Positions 27,616 to 36,379 of a stretch of 64,000 nt of DNA are shown one piece after another. Numbering within the stretch: the stretch's first letter is position 1; every line of letters begins with the position of its first letter. This stretch comes from JAIQET01 sp035542575. Lineage in GTDB: Bacteria > Acidobacteriota > Terriglobia > Terriglobales > Acidobacteriaceae. Below the pieces are notes generated by a model. The model did no database searches and was not told where the DNA came from. It saw only the letters and a program-made list of their open reading frames with translations. Where the stretch lies: the NCBI GenBank assembly GCA_035542575.1, contig DATKLE010000139.1:25904-89903 (forward strand), in the 5' to 3' direction. Position numbers and translations under genes: made by a program.

Positions 27616-29046
27616 TCAAAAGCCCGACCCTGGGCCACCTGCCGCATGGAGTAGCGCATCGCGGTCGAGAACTACCCCCTCCAGAATGACCGCGCGAATC
27701 TTGCGCGAATTCGTGATGTCCACGGTCGGGTCGGCGGCAAGAATCAGCAGGTCTGCTCTTCGCCCCTTTTCCACCAGCCCGAGTTCGTGCCATCCGAAGC
27801 GTGCAGCATAGTTGCTCGTGGCCGCGGCCAGAGCTTCCCGCGGGGTCAGACCCAAGCGCACAAGCAACTCCAGTTCCGTGTGCAGGGATATGCCTGGCAT
27901 GGTGCCAAATGCGGGTGAAGCCGTGCCGGCGAGATTCAGCGGATGCGCCACCTGGAGGGCCCGATTGAGGGCAAAGAATTGTAGGTCGTCCGCTTTGGTG
28001 AGATGACGTGAGTCTTCGGGGCCAAAGTCCTTGGTTGCCTCCCCAGTTTCAGGGTCGGGAGGTTGATGGAGACCCTTCGGATCGAGAATAGAAGCGGCTG
28101 GTTCCTTCCAGAGATTTCTGTGGTTGGGCAATTGCAGGTAGCTGAGGCTCATCGTCGGCATCAGGGCGGCGCCGGAGGCAGCGATCTGCTTTGCATAGGC
28201 GGCGATACTCGGATCGGCGGGGTCAAGCTTCCTCAGATAGTCGTAGGACGGCGCCAAGGACGCGTCGGGGTCCCGGGCCAGTGGCTCTTGCAGGCGAGGA
28301 GGAATCAGACCCAGTTCATAGCGGCTCATATGCAGTAGCACGTCCACGCCGTCCTTGAGGCCGTCAGAGAAAGGTGTGTCAATGAACTCGCCATAGGTGA
28401 CCCGTCCGAGACGGTGAGACTCTGCAATGACGAACTTTGTCCTTTCGGCGGACAGGTTATGACCGAGCAAAATCACCCGCGTCCCCAGGCGCGCAAGCTC
28501 CTCCAGCTCAGCTTTGGCCTCGCGTTCATCCAGTTCCACGAAATCATCCGCATTCTTTAGCTTGTTCTTCCACCGCGGCACACTCATGAGGAAGCTGTAG
28601 GCGTCCATCGAACCACCAAGGTCAAGCGGATAAATGTGCGGGCTGGGCCGGGCATCGAATTTCAGCATGCCGCGGGGCGGGTCCTGCAGGCCGACGATCG
28701 CTGTGACTCCCATGTAAAGCCAGGCGTTGGCCTGTGCCTGACTGTTCAACCCCGCGAAGCCGTCAATCAACCCAGGAAGGATGTAAGCGCCCTTGTAGTC
28801 GAGGGTCCTCGCGTCTTTGGGAATCTTCACCGAGGCAGCGGGCCCAGCCGCCGCGATTTTTCCGCCTCGGATGACCACGACAGCGTTGGGAATATCGTGG
28901 GTGCTGCGACCGGAGTCGGAGACGTCGATCAACGTGGCGCCCACAATCGCGATAGCCGGTTGCGGCTTTGCACTCTGGGCACGACCCATCGGTTCAGCGC
29001 AGGAGAGCAGGAGAGCAAAGCCGACGGTCAGGGTGACAGTCTTCAT
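27616..29046 (-). CDS. amidohydrolase-like exported protein lacking metal ligands
   Basis: A 476-residue protein with a lipoprotein-like or signal N-terminus (LTVGFALLLSCAEPMGRAQ). The imidazolonepropionase/prolidase-like amidohydrolase frame is clear: AIVGATLIDVSD, VVIRGGKIAAAGP, YILPGLID (88-95) and the C-terminal LGLVEKGRRADLLILAADP. But the metal-binding His-x-His expected after PGLID is replaced by GFAG (Phe97, Gly99), and the Asp of the usual GTD near the end is Ala376 (LAGTASPAF). It is therefore probably a non-catalytic or altered member. It is not frameshifted and the reading frame is clean, so the loss is likely old and selected. Confidence 0.8.
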   Translation of the reverse strand: MKTVTLTVGFALLLSCAEPMGRAQSAKPQPAIAIVGATLIDVSDSGRSTHDIPNAVVVIRGGKIAAAGPAASVKIPKDARTLDYKGAYILPGLIDGFAGLNSQAQANAWLYMGVTAIVGLQDPPRGMLKFDARPSPHIYPLDLGGSMDAYSFLMSVPRWKNKLKNADDFVELDEREAKAELEELARLGTRVILLGHNLSAERTKFVIAESHRLGRVTYGEFIDTPFSDGLKDGVDVLLHMSRYELGLIPPRLQEPLARDPDASLAPSYDYLRKLDPADPSIAAYAKQIAASGAALMPTMSLSYLQLPNHRNLWKEPAASILDPKGLHQPPDPETGEATKDFGPEDSRHLTKADDLQFFALNRALQVAHPLNLAGTASPAFGTMPGISLHTELELLVRLGLTPREALAAATSNYAARFGWHELGLVEKGRRADLLILAADPTVDITNSRKIRAVILEGVVLDRDALLHAAGGPGSGF

Positions 29047-29180
29047 GGAAGTGCATTGTAGCTCTACACCGTTGAGTACTGTGAAGGTCGGGTGGCCGCA
29101 ATTCGCGCGCTTTGCGAAGGTGTGGGACCGCGACCCCTACCTGACGGCTGGAATTCTCTCGGGCTTCATCGCGAGGATGC

Positions 29181-30401
29181 TCAAGTCTTGGTGGGATCCG
29201 ACACAACTCCTAGGAACAATAGGGCATTCGTTGTGCGATCACGAATCAAGAACACGAACGGCCGGTTCAATTCCAAATGAAAAGCGTTCTGAGCAGAGGC
29301 AATCCCTCCATACACTGCGCCCACGATGGACTCAGCGCTGGCGCGAATCCCCTGCCGATCCACTTGGAGGTCGGTTTTCTGTAAGACCTCAGTCAGATGT
29401 GATTTCTTTATCCTGACCAACGGCCCTATATCTTCAAAGAGTCTTTTCATCCCCATCTTTTCGATTTGCGGACGGAGGTCTGCCTCAAATTGAAAATGGA
29501 AGGTTGGCATTGTAACCACTCCGGGCTGCTTCTTGAGCGCTGCATCAACTGAATCTGGCGACTCAGCAAGGAGAGTTTCCAAATCATGCACGGACTTCCC
29601 TGGGCCGGGCAATACGGCAAGCATATACGCGTTGTTGCAAGGCAGAACCACAGCTTCGAAGGTCTCCGTTTTCGCGTACAGATAGCCGCTCAGTTCGCTG
29701 TCCAGCATTTCTACGTGCTTCAACCCTCCGGAAGCGGTCGTAAAGGCCCCCTCTCGCGGTTCACTCATGGAGAAAGTGTTGCCGCTCCATGCAGTCTGGA
29801 GGTGGCTGCCAGAGCTAATGAGAATGTCATCCTTACCCGAGATTTTGGGCAGGAGATCTCCAGAATGCCCAGCGCCTTTGAGGTCAGCCGTTGAAGGATG
29901 CTGAAGGCCCGTGCTCTTGAAGTTGAGGCCGTAGTATTTCTCAGCGTCGCTAACGAAACGCGCCGACAGCGTTTCGTTGCCGCGGTAGAGCACATCGTTC
30001 GTAATCCAAGCTCCTTCCGGAGGGTAATGCAAGAAGCCGACGGTCTGTGATTTCCGTTTGGATGGAGATGGTTCCTGCTTCGGTTTCTCGAATGCTGCCA
30101 GCAACATGCGAACTGGAACACTAAGACGCGGATATTCTCCCCAGCCAAAAGCACCGGCGATCTCCTTCCGTACAGATTCGGGTCCACCTTCCGAATGAGT
30201 TTGGAGGGCGGCGAAGACAATCGTCAGCGAGAGGGGAGAGAGCACAATATTCCTCTCGGGCGTAGTTGTGTCGACAAGCAGAAGTAATCTCCTGCCAAAC
30301 TGCTCGTTCCCTCGGATGAGATTGGGTAGGTCTCGCCCAAATTCCCCTTGGGCAAGCGATGGCAATGACGCTAGGAGTATTAGGAACAGGGTTCTGAGCA
30401 T
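29181..30401 (-). CDS. secreted serpin (serine-protease-inhibitor family)
   Basis: A 406-residue protein with a signal peptide (MLRTLFLILLASLPSLAQG). Serpin hallmarks: NIVLSPLSLTIVFAALQ (helix B / s6B), WITNDVLYRG, the strand FHFQFEADLRPQIEKMGM (LMDLF-type region), and the C-terminal signature FHLELNRPFVFLIRDRTTNA with LFLGVVSDP. The reactive loop follows VDRQG (347-351): IRASAESIVGAVYGG. The hinge keeps small residues but carries Arg and Glu where inhibitory serpins have Thr/Glu then alanines, so inhibition is plausible but unproven. Serpins trap serine or cysteine proteases irreversibly. Base composition is visibly lower in GC than in flanking genes, suggesting acquisition. Confidence 0.85.
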   Translation of the reverse strand: MLRTLFLILLASLPSLAQGEFGRDLPNLIRGNEQFGRRLLLLVDTTTPERNIVLSPLSLTIVFAALQTHSEGGPESVRKEIAGAFGWGEYPRLSVPVRMLLAAFEKPKQEPSPSKRKSQTVGFLHYPPEGAWITNDVLYRGNETLSARFVSDAEKYYGLNFKSTGLQHPSTADLKGAGHSGDLLPKISGKDDILISSGSHLQTAWSGNTFSMSEPREGAFTTASGGLKHVEMLDSELSGYLYAKTETFEAVVLPCNNAYMLAVLPGPGKSVHDLETLLAESPDSVDAALKKQPGVVTMPTFHFQFEADLRPQIEKMGMKRLFEDIGPLVRIKKSHLTEVLQKTDLQVDRQGIRASAESIVGAVYGGIASAQNAFHLELNRPFVFLIRDRTTNALLFLGVVSDPTKT

Positions 30402-30521
30402 GTCTCACTTTACGCTGGATGCAGAGCAGTTTCTATAATTGTTGAAACGAGTAAGCACTATCAACCGCCAAGCGCATCCAACGTTTATATTGTTTGGACC
30501 AAGATTGCGAAAGGCACACCC

Positions 30522-31772
30522 TTGAAACGACGCGTAGTCATCACCGGCATGGGCGCAGTCAGCCCCAACGGCGTTGGCAACGCCGCCTTTGCCGACGGCA
30601 TTCTTGCCGGGCGCAGCGGCGTGCGGCGCATTTCGCGCTTCGACCCCAGCGAAATTCCCGTCCAGATCGCCGGCGAAGTCCGCGATTTCGACGAACTGGC
30701 CTGGGTGGAAAAGCGTGAGCGCAAACACGTGTCCCGCGTCTTGCCGCTGGCGGTGGCCGCGAGCACGGAGGCCCTGCGCGAAGCTGGCGTTGATCCCGCT
30801 TCCATGTCCCTCGAAGCCAAGCGGCGTTTTGGCGTGATTCTCGGCTCCGGCGGCGGCTCGCAGGAGTTTACCGAGGAGCAATATCGCCTGTTTTTCCATC
30901 AGCAGTACAAGCAGATGAGCCTGTTCTGCGTGCCCACCGGGGTGATGGGGACACTGTCCAGCGAGCTTAGCGTGCGCTTTGGCCTCCGCGGGGCCAGCCA
31001 CGTGGTGACCACGGGCTGCACCTCGTCCACCGACGCGCTGGGCTATTCCCTGCGGCAGATTCAATCCGGCCGGCTGGACATGGTGCTGAGCGGCGGCGCC
31101 GACGCGCCCATCGCGCTCGGCATCGTCAAGGGATTCATCCTGATGAAGATTATGACCGACTCCTGGAACCATGCCCCCGAACGCGGCTCGCGGCCGTTTT
31201 CCGTGGACCGCGACGGCTTCGTACTGGCCGAGGGCGCGTGGATGTTCGTGCTGGAGGAATACGAACATGCGCGGGCGCGGGGCGCAAAGCCGCTGGCGGA
31301 GATTTGCGGGTATGGCTCGACCTGCGAGGCGTTTCACCGTGTGCGCTTGCAGGAGTGCGGCGAAGAGCCGGCCCGGGCCATCGAGCTGGCGATGAAGCAG
31401 GCGGGGATTGGCCCACAGGATGTTCACTATGTGAATTTGCATGGAACGTCCACGCAATTGAACGACCGCATCGAGACGCGGGCGCTGAAGCTGGCGCTGG
31501 GCGAACACGCGCGCAACGTCCCGATGTCGGCCTTGAAGTCGCAGATTGGGCATCCTCAGGGGGCGTGCGGGGCGGCGGGAGTGGCCGCGACTCTTGTCGC
31601 CATGCAGCGGGGACAGATTCCGCCTACCATCAACCTGGAAACGCCCGATCCGGACTGCGACCTCGATTATGTGCCCGATGCTGGGCGTATGAAAGCCATC
31701 GAGCACGCGGTGTGCAACTGCATCGCCTTCGGGTCGAAGAATTCGGCGCTGGTGCTGCGGAGAGTCGCTTAG
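30522..31772 (+). CDS. beta-ketoacyl-ACP synthase (FabF-type)
   Basis: A 416-residue condensing enzyme starting at TTG 30522 (AAAGG upstream). The thiolase-fold triad is complete: Cys166 in TTGCTSSTDALGY, His307 in HGTST and His344 in SQIGHPQGACG, with Lys339 preceding it. It elongates acyl chains from malonyl-ACP. No acyl carrier protein, ketoreductase or other fab genes are nearby, so it is not in the main fatty-acid operon. It may be a second KAS II or serve a special lipid. Length and motifs are those of primary-metabolism FabF rather than a polyketide chain-length factor (active-site Cys present). Confidence 0.9.
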   Translation: MKRRVVITGMGAVSPNGVGNAAFADGILAGRSGVRRISRFDPSEIPVQIAGEVRDFDELAWVEKRERKHVSRVLPLAVAASTEALREAGVDPASMSLEAKRRFGVILGSGGGSQEFTEEQYRLFFHQQYKQMSLFCVPTGVMGTLSSELSVRFGLRGASHVVTTGCTSSTDALGYSLRQIQSGRLDMVLSGGADAPIALGIVKGFILMKIMTDSWNHAPERGSRPFSVDRDGFVLAEGAWMFVLEEYEHARARGAKPLAEICGYGSTCEAFHRVRLQECGEEPARAIELAMKQAGIGPQDVHYVNLHGTSTQLNDRIETRALKLALGEHARNVPMSALKSQIGHPQGACGAAGVAATLVAMQRGQIPPTINLETPDPDCDLDYVPDAGRMKAIEHAVCNCIAFGSKNSALVLRRVA

Positions 31773-31800
31773 CAGCGGGTTTCTTTCGTTCCGCGAGGCG

Positions 31801-31939
31801 TCATCCTGAGGTGGGCGTCAGCCCGCCGAAGGATCGGGCGTGGGCTGGCAGGAACCTGGGTTTATGCCCATACTGAACCTCGTGCCGCTTCACGCAGGAT
31901 CCCTCGCCCGGCTGAACGGCGCCGGGCCTCGGGATGACG
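31801..31939. repeat. BIME-like pair of palindromic elements (locus 2)
   Basis: Two shorter members of the family seen at 25374 and 47579, in inverted orientation: TCATCCTGAGGTGGGCGTCA...CCGAAGGATCG (31801-31836) and GGATCCCTCGCCCGGC...GCCGGGCCTCGGGATGACG (31898-31939). The outer arms match; the inner stems are GGGC/GCCC and CCCGGC/GCCGGG. They lie between fabF and the DinB gene. Confidence 0.65.
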
Positions 31940-31986
31940 CCATCCCTGGGGAAATTCGGTAGTAAAGAACGAGAGGTAGAAATCTC

Positions 31987-32466
31987 ATGGAAAAATTGTC
32001 CGGCACGATCACGCAGAGCTTTGCTGAGCGATACAACTCCCTGGCCGACAAGGTACGCGAGCTGGCAGGGCCTCTCACCGAGGAACAGTTTTGGCGCAAG
32101 CCCTTCCCCTTCGGCAACAGCTTCGGGCACCTCGTGCTCCATCTGACCGGCAACCTCAATTACTACATCGGCGCGCAGGTGGCAGGCACGGAGTATGTGC
32201 GCGACCGCGACCGGGAGTTCACCGAACCGAAGCACCCGCCCAAAAAGGAAGTGATGGGGCGCTTCGATGAAGCCATCGGTGTGGTCCTGCAGGCCATCCG
32301 GAAGCAATCGGCGGAGGACTGGTCTCGGGCTTATACGGCGTTGCGCGAGGACGATGCCGGCAACCGCTTCAACATCTTTCTGCGCTGTGCAACCCACCTT
32401 CATCATCATGTGGGACAGATGATGTATTTGTGCTTTGAGCTGAAGCGGCAAGACACGGGACGCTAG
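31987..32466 (+). CDS. DinB-family protein
   Basis: A 159-residue four-helix-bundle protein of the DinB/DUF1572 group. The metal-binding histidines typical of the fold are visible: SFGHLVLHLTGN (about 46-57) and the cluster THLHHHVGQMMYL (about 135-147). Members bind a divalent metal and often act as thiol-dependent S-transferases or have stress-linked roles; the specific reaction here is unknown. A GAGAGGT sequence precedes the ATG by about ten bases. It is a single gene, convergent with the hydrolase downstream. Confidence 0.8.
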   Translation: MEKLSGTITQSFAERYNSLADKVRELAGPLTEEQFWRKPFPFGNSFGHLVLHLTGNLNYYIGAQVAGTEYVRDRDREFTEPKHPPKKEVMGRFDEAIGVVLQAIRKQSAEDWSRAYTALREDDAGNRFNIFLRCATHLHHHVGQMMYLCFELKRQDTGR

Positions 32467-32583
32467 AATCTCGTCGACTGCGGCCGCGTTTGAAGGCGCG
32501 CCAAACCAAGAGCCCTTGCCGCATCGCTAAAGCGATTCCCTGATACGAAACTTTGCCTCTTTGCGCGGTCTTCCAGATTGGCG

Positions 32584-33351
32584 TCACGTCAGCAGGTGCA
32601 GCACCGTCTGCTCCACCTTGGGCCAGGCGACGGAATGCGGGTCAATCAAGTCAAAGTGCCCGGCGCGGGAGATCTCCAGCAGGTGCACATCTTCTCCCTG
32701 CTGCTTCTTCTTCTCCGCGTAGCTGTGGCTGAAATCCGGGGGGACCACGTCATCTGCGAGGCCGTGAATCAACCATTGTGTGGCATGCTTGATGGCAAGC
32801 TCCATGGGGTCCGCGTCGCGGTAGTGTTCGGGCACGTCCTGGGGCTTGCCCCCGAGAAACTCCACCACCGCGTCGTTGCTCAGGTGCTGCTCCCAGGCGC
32901 GCTGCAGATCGACAACCCCGGCCAGTGAAAGCACGCGCTTGAGCTTCGGCTCATGCGCAGCCAGACAGAGCGCCAGCTGCCCGCCGGCGGAGTGGCCCAT
33001 GACCAGAGTTTTTTCCGCATTCAGGTTGTAGCGCTTCGCGATCTGCGGCAGGAAGCGATAGCCCTTCCCGATGTCCTCGAAGGTGCCCGGCCATCCTCCA
33101 CCCTCGTTACCCACACGGCGATATTCCAGGTTCCAGGTAGCCAGGCCCTTGGCCGTGAGGGCCGCGCAGAGATGTCCGGCGTGGGCAAGGTCGTAGCGCG
33201 CGCGCCAGAAGCCGCCATGGATGTTCATCACCACCGGAAAGGGCGCCTTGCCTTTGGGTAGACGCAGATCACCGAACTGGTTGCGGTCCGTGCCGTAAGG
33301 CAAACGCGCATCCGCCGGCGGTGGCGGGAGAGTGAGAATGTCGTCGGACAT
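32584..33351 (-). CDS. alpha/beta hydrolase (BD-FAE/esterase-like)
   Basis: A 255-residue cytoplasmic hydrolase. HGGFWRARYD gives the oxyanion HGG motif, MGHSAGGQLA the nucleophile Ser (about 120), GLADDVVPP the acid and SRAGHFDLIDP the catalytic His. The sequence resembles kynurenine formamidase / prolyl-oligopeptidase-like small esterases (BD-FAE group). Tryptophan-degradation genes are absent nearby, so the formamidase reading is only one option. The gene is monocistronic. Confidence 0.82.
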   Translation of the reverse strand: MSDDILTLPPPPADARLPYGTDRNQFGDLRLPKGKAPFPVVMNIHGGFWRARYDLAHAGHLCAALTAKGLATWNLEYRRVGNEGGGWPGTFEDIGKGYRFLPQIAKRYNLNAEKTLVMGHSAGGQLALCLAAHEPKLKRVLSLAGVVDLQRAWEQHLSNDAVVEFLGGKPQDVPEHYRDADPMELAIKHATQWLIHGLADDVVPPDFSHSYAEKKKQQGEDVHLLEISRAGHFDLIDPHSVAWPKVEQTVLHLLT

Positions 33352-33656
33352 TTGAGGTGCATTCTAACCCTCTTTGCGTGGGCCCACTGCACTCTTCGCT
33401 ATGAAGCGGCTGAACCGAGCCGCGAACAAAGGGAAGGACAGGGCAAGCACCCGACCCCAAAATGGGAAAGCTTGGCAAACCGGATTTTTCAGATTAGGAC
33501 GCTATCACAGCGGCACAGTGTCGAACGTCACGGCAATTCCGCCTGCCTGGGCCTATGGTTCCTATGTTCAAACAATGTGCTTCTGAATCCCCCGCTCCCG
33601 GCGGGGCAGTAGTCCTCTACCCTGACAAACCTGAAGAACGAAAGGAGAATTCCCCC
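33352..33656. other. gene-free stretch
   Basis: 305 bases between the divergent hydrolase and the small ABM-like gene. I see no convincing gene. Short open frames here have no ribosome site or recognisable protein. The last 20 bases hold the AAAGGAG ribosome site of the downstream gene. Confidence 0.5.
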
Positions 33657-33980
33657 ATGTTTGCACGTATCCTGCAGCTCGTTCCCAAGATCGAGAAGCA
33701 AGAGGAGCTCATCCGGGTCATCAAGAAAGATATTCTGCCCATCCTGAAAAAGCAGACCGGGTTCCTGGAGATCCTCCCCTTCGTCCCTGAGATCAGGAAC
33801 GAGCACGTCGTGATGGTCAGCCTGTGGAATGAGAAGAAGGATTTTGAGCGCTATGAGCGCGAGTCGTTCCACAAGGTGCAGGAGATGCTGCAGCCTTATC
33901 TGAGCTCTCCCATCACTTGGAAGCTCTACATGGTCGAGACCACTCTCTGTGAGCACTTCGAGAAGGCCCTGACCGTTTAG
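33657..33980 (+). CDS. small dimeric alpha/beta-barrel-like protein
   Basis: A 107-residue protein from ATG 33657, set by AAAGGAG ten bases upstream; the frame is open to 33555 but that part is unconvincing. The pattern RILQLVPKIEKQEELIRVIK, then FLEILPFVPE, VVMVSLWNEKKDFERYERES and SPITWKLYMVETT is the strand-helix-strand order of antibiotic-biosynthesis-monooxygenase (ABM)/ferredoxin-like barrels, with a central W-x-x-x-x-D-F. Such proteins are small monooxygenases or ligand-binding dimers; the function is not predictable. A strong terminator follows. Confidence 0.65.
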   Translation: MFARILQLVPKIEKQEELIRVIKKDILPILKKQTGFLEILPFVPEIRNEHVVMVSLWNEKKDFERYERESFHKVQEMLQPYLSSPITWKLYMVETTLCEHFEKALTV

Positions 33981-34004
33981 GCGCAGCGCAACGAAGAATG
34001 TCTG

Positions 34005-34039
34005 GCCGAAGCAGCCAGGGGTTGCTTCGGCTTTTGCTT
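34005..34039 (+). terminator. Rho-independent terminator of the ABM-like gene
   Basis: GCCGAAGCA (34005-34013) and TGCTTCGGC (34023-34031) form a perfect 9-bp stem, followed by TTTTGCTTT, 25 bases after the stop codon. Confidence 0.85.
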
Positions 34040-34095
34040 TCCACCCTGCTTGCACGGCGCCTCAGCAACGCCCAAGAGCGCAGGAAGGGGCTCGA

Positions 34096-34338
34096 TTAAT
34101 GCTCCTTCAGCTTCAGCTTGGACTTGTTTTCCTCCAGGAATTGGCGAAGTCTCTCAGAGACCTCCAGCAGCCGCATCCACTGTTCGTAGTAGAGGGTGAC
34201 CGGAAAGCGGCCCAGGCCGTACACGCTGACGCCGCCTTTTTCACTGACGCGGAATTCCAGGCTGCCGGCGCGGCGTGGGCCCTGCTTCTCCAGTTCCGCC
34301 AGACGCGCTTTCAGTTCTTCATAGGTTGGTTCGGCCAT
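34096..34338 (-). CDS. small conserved-looking protein, unknown function
   Basis: An 80-residue charged protein. Two helices (YEELKARLAELEKQ; LLEVSERLRQFLEENKSKLKLK) flank a short beta stretch (SLEFRVSEKGGVSVYGLGRFPVTLY). GAGG lies seven bases before the ATG. The clean helix-strand-helix arrangement and codon use support a real gene. A small nucleic-acid- or protein-binding role is possible, but no family is recognised. Confidence 0.6.
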   Translation of the reverse strand: MAEPTYEELKARLAELEKQGPRRAGSLEFRVSEKGGVSVYGLGRFPVTLYYEQWMRLLEVSERLRQFLEENKSKLKLKEH

Positions 34339-34437
34339 GACAATACCTCGGAGGATGACGTTGTGCGTACATCATAGGGGCTGGGGCCCAGTTCGTCGAG
34401 CGTGTACGACTCGCCCCCGGGATGCAGCGGTGGCAGA

Positions 34438-35679
34438 TCACAGCTTTGACCGTAGCAGGCTGATGACGTCGTCGGACGTAATCACGCCGATCAGTTTTTG
34501 GCTATCGTCCACCACCGGCAAAGTCAGCAAGTTGTACTTGTCGAACAATTCCGCAAACTCCTTTTCCCCTGCCCCTTCCGGACAGGAGATCAGAGGCTCC
34601 TGGGTCAGCGACAGCAGGGGGTCAGGGGGCGAGGCCAGCACCAGCCGGGCCAAGGGGACGGCGCCCACGAGAGTGCCCCGCGAATCCACCAAGTACATCG
34701 TGCTCACGGTTTCGACCCCGCCTTCAAAGCGACGCAAGGCTTCCACCGCATCATGCGCCGTGGCGTTCAGGCTGAGCGCCAGGTACTCGGTGTTCATCCG
34801 CCCGGCCGCCGTGTTCTCCTTGAACTCCAGGAGTTCAACCATCTCCTTGCGCTCCTGGGGCTCCATCTCCAGCAGGATTTCCGAGGTACGCTCCTCCGGT
34901 AGGTCGGCCAGGAGGTCGGCGGCGGCGTCGGGCCCCATCTCTTCCACAATATCGGCGGCGCGTTCCGAATCCAGCGATTCCACGATCGCCTTCTGCACTT
35001 TGGGCTTCACTTCCTCTAAAGCCTCGGCCGCCACTTCCTCGTCCAGGGTCTCAAACACGGCTTCGCGCTCGTCCGGAGCCAGCTCTTCCACGATGTCGGC
35101 GATGTCGGCCGGGTGCAGCTTCGCCAGGCGCTCATGGGAGATCTTGAGTTTCACTCGCCGCGCGGGATCAGTCTCAATCAGGTCCACGAAATCCCAGGGA
35201 ATACTGCGGGGCGGGATCTTTTGCAGCAGCGCCCGCAAGGCGACAAAGGGCACTACTCCTTTCAGCAGCCGGCGCACCGCCCCCCGGGTTCCCACGTCAA
35301 CCGAACCGATCTTCAGCACCGGGCGTTCGCCCACCACTTCCTGGTTCAGGTCCACGTCATTGACGCGCACCACCTTGCGCCCGTGCACATCAATCACCTG
35401 CTGGTCCAGCAGGTCGCGCTCCAGCAACAGCAGGCCCTCGGACCCGCCGTTGACGGGCCATTCGGCCGAGGCGGTGGTGGCGCGGATGCCTCCGTTGATC
35501 GAAGCCACCGCACTGAACGGCAGGACGCGGTCTCCCCCTTTTGTGCGGACGATCACCACCGCGATGCGCGCCCGGTCTTCCTGTGGCGCCAGGGCCAGCT
35601 CGCGCACACGTCCACGCTGGCTTCCGCTGCTGTCGAACACCGGCGCACCCAGTAGTTCGGTAAGGGCAACCGTGGACAT
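34438..35679 (-). CDS. soluble PRC-barrel / MgtE-N / CBS protein
   Basis: About 413 residues from ATG 35679 (an in-frame TTG start at 35697 is possible). Order: a PRC-barrel-like start (ELLGAPVFDSSGSQRGRVRE), a second one (DQQVIDVHGRKVVRVNDVDL, about 100-120), then an MgtE N-terminal superhelix with repeated KLHPADIADIVEEL, ESLDSERAADIVEEMGPD and DLLADLPEERTSEILLEMEP, and a CBS pair at the end (TMYLVDSRGTLVGAV; LPVVDDSQKLIGVIT). The MgtE membrane domain is absent, so this is a magnesium/nucleotide-sensing module without the channel. Related stand-alone proteins are often found beside NRAMP-type metal transporters; none is in this window. Confidence 0.82.
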   Translation of the reverse strand: MSTVALTELLGAPVFDSSGSQRGRVRELALAPQEDRARIAVVIVRTKGGDRVLPFSAVASINGGIRATTASAEWPVNGGSEGLLLLERDLLDQQVIDVHGRKVVRVNDVDLNQEVVGERPVLKIGSVDVGTRGAVRRLLKGVVPFVALRALLQKIPPRSIPWDFVDLIETDPARRVKLKISHERLAKLHPADIADIVEELAPDEREAVFETLDEEVAAEALEEVKPKVQKAIVESLDSERAADIVEEMGPDAAADLLADLPEERTSEILLEMEPQERKEMVELLEFKENTAAGRMNTEYLALSLNATAHDAVEALRRFEGGVETVSTMYLVDSRGTLVGAVPLARLVLASPPDPLLSLTQEPLISCPEGAGEKEFAELFDKYNLLTLPVVDDSQKLIGVITSDDVISLLRSKL

Positions 35680-35932
35680 CACCCTGAGAATACTCAACTG
35701 TCCAAGCAGAAGCTAGGAGGGTCTTACGCTTTTTTACCGGGCCGCGGTCTCACCGCGGCAGTGCAGTATCGGCGACTCCGAGGCATTCCCGCGCTGGCAT
35801 GCCCCGGCTTGCGCGTTGACATTTGTACGCGGAGGCGCGAAACTACCGGATTCGCCCACCCCCTGCTTTCTCCAGCAGCAGCGAGGGCGGCGGAGGCTTC
35901 GGGCAGCAGCTTTATTCGCCAAAATCTTTACC

Positions 35933-36379
35933 ATGACCGACCACCGGGTCTCCTACACGCTGGATTCGACGTTGGAGACCGTCGACAGCGCCGAGCAAAC
36001 AGCCAGCCGCATCGCGGCCGAGACCGGTTTCGATGAAGACGAAGTTATGCAGATTGCCATGGCAGTGCGGGAGGCGGCGGTCAATGCCGTGCTCCACGGA
36101 AACGCCTACGATCCCGGCAAGAAGGTCAGGGTCGATTTTGAAAGGACCGTTCACGACCTGGTCATTACCATCCGTGATCAGGGCAAAGGCCTGGACCTGA
36201 GCAAGATTCCCGACCCCCTGGCGCCGGAGAACCTGCTGAAAACGTCAGGGCGGGGCATTTTTCTTATCCGCTCGTTCATGGATGAGGTGCACATCCACCC
36301 ATCCCAGACGGGCACCGAAATCAAACTCGTCAAGCACGTCCACGGCCAGACCGCGGGCGGCAAGGAGGCTTCCCAGTGA
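35933..36379 (+). CDS. RsbW-type anti-sigma serine kinase (HATPase)
   Basis: About 148 residues from ATG 35933. The GHKL ATPase motifs are clear: an N-box in MAVREAAVNAVLHGNAYDP, a G1 box DQGKGLDL and a G2-like GRGIFLIRSFMDEV. This is the layout of RsbW/SpoIIAB/BtrW kinases, which hold a sigma factor or other partner and phosphorylate a STAS antagonist. The stop codon overlaps the start of that STAS gene (GTGA). No sigma factor gene is adjacent. The frame is open upstream but the ATG chosen gives the family start. Confidence 0.88.
   Translation: MTDHRVSYTLDSTLETVDSAEQTASRIAAETGFDEDEVMQIAMAVREAAVNAVLHGNAYDPGKKVRVDFERTVHDLVITIRDQGKGLDLSKIPDPLAPENLLKTSGRGIFLIRSFMDEVHIHPSQTGTEIKLVKHVHGQTAGGKEASQ

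Noticed and set aside
30405..31706. 433-codon minus-strand open frame
   Set aside because: Antisense to fabF, whose catalytic triad is intact.
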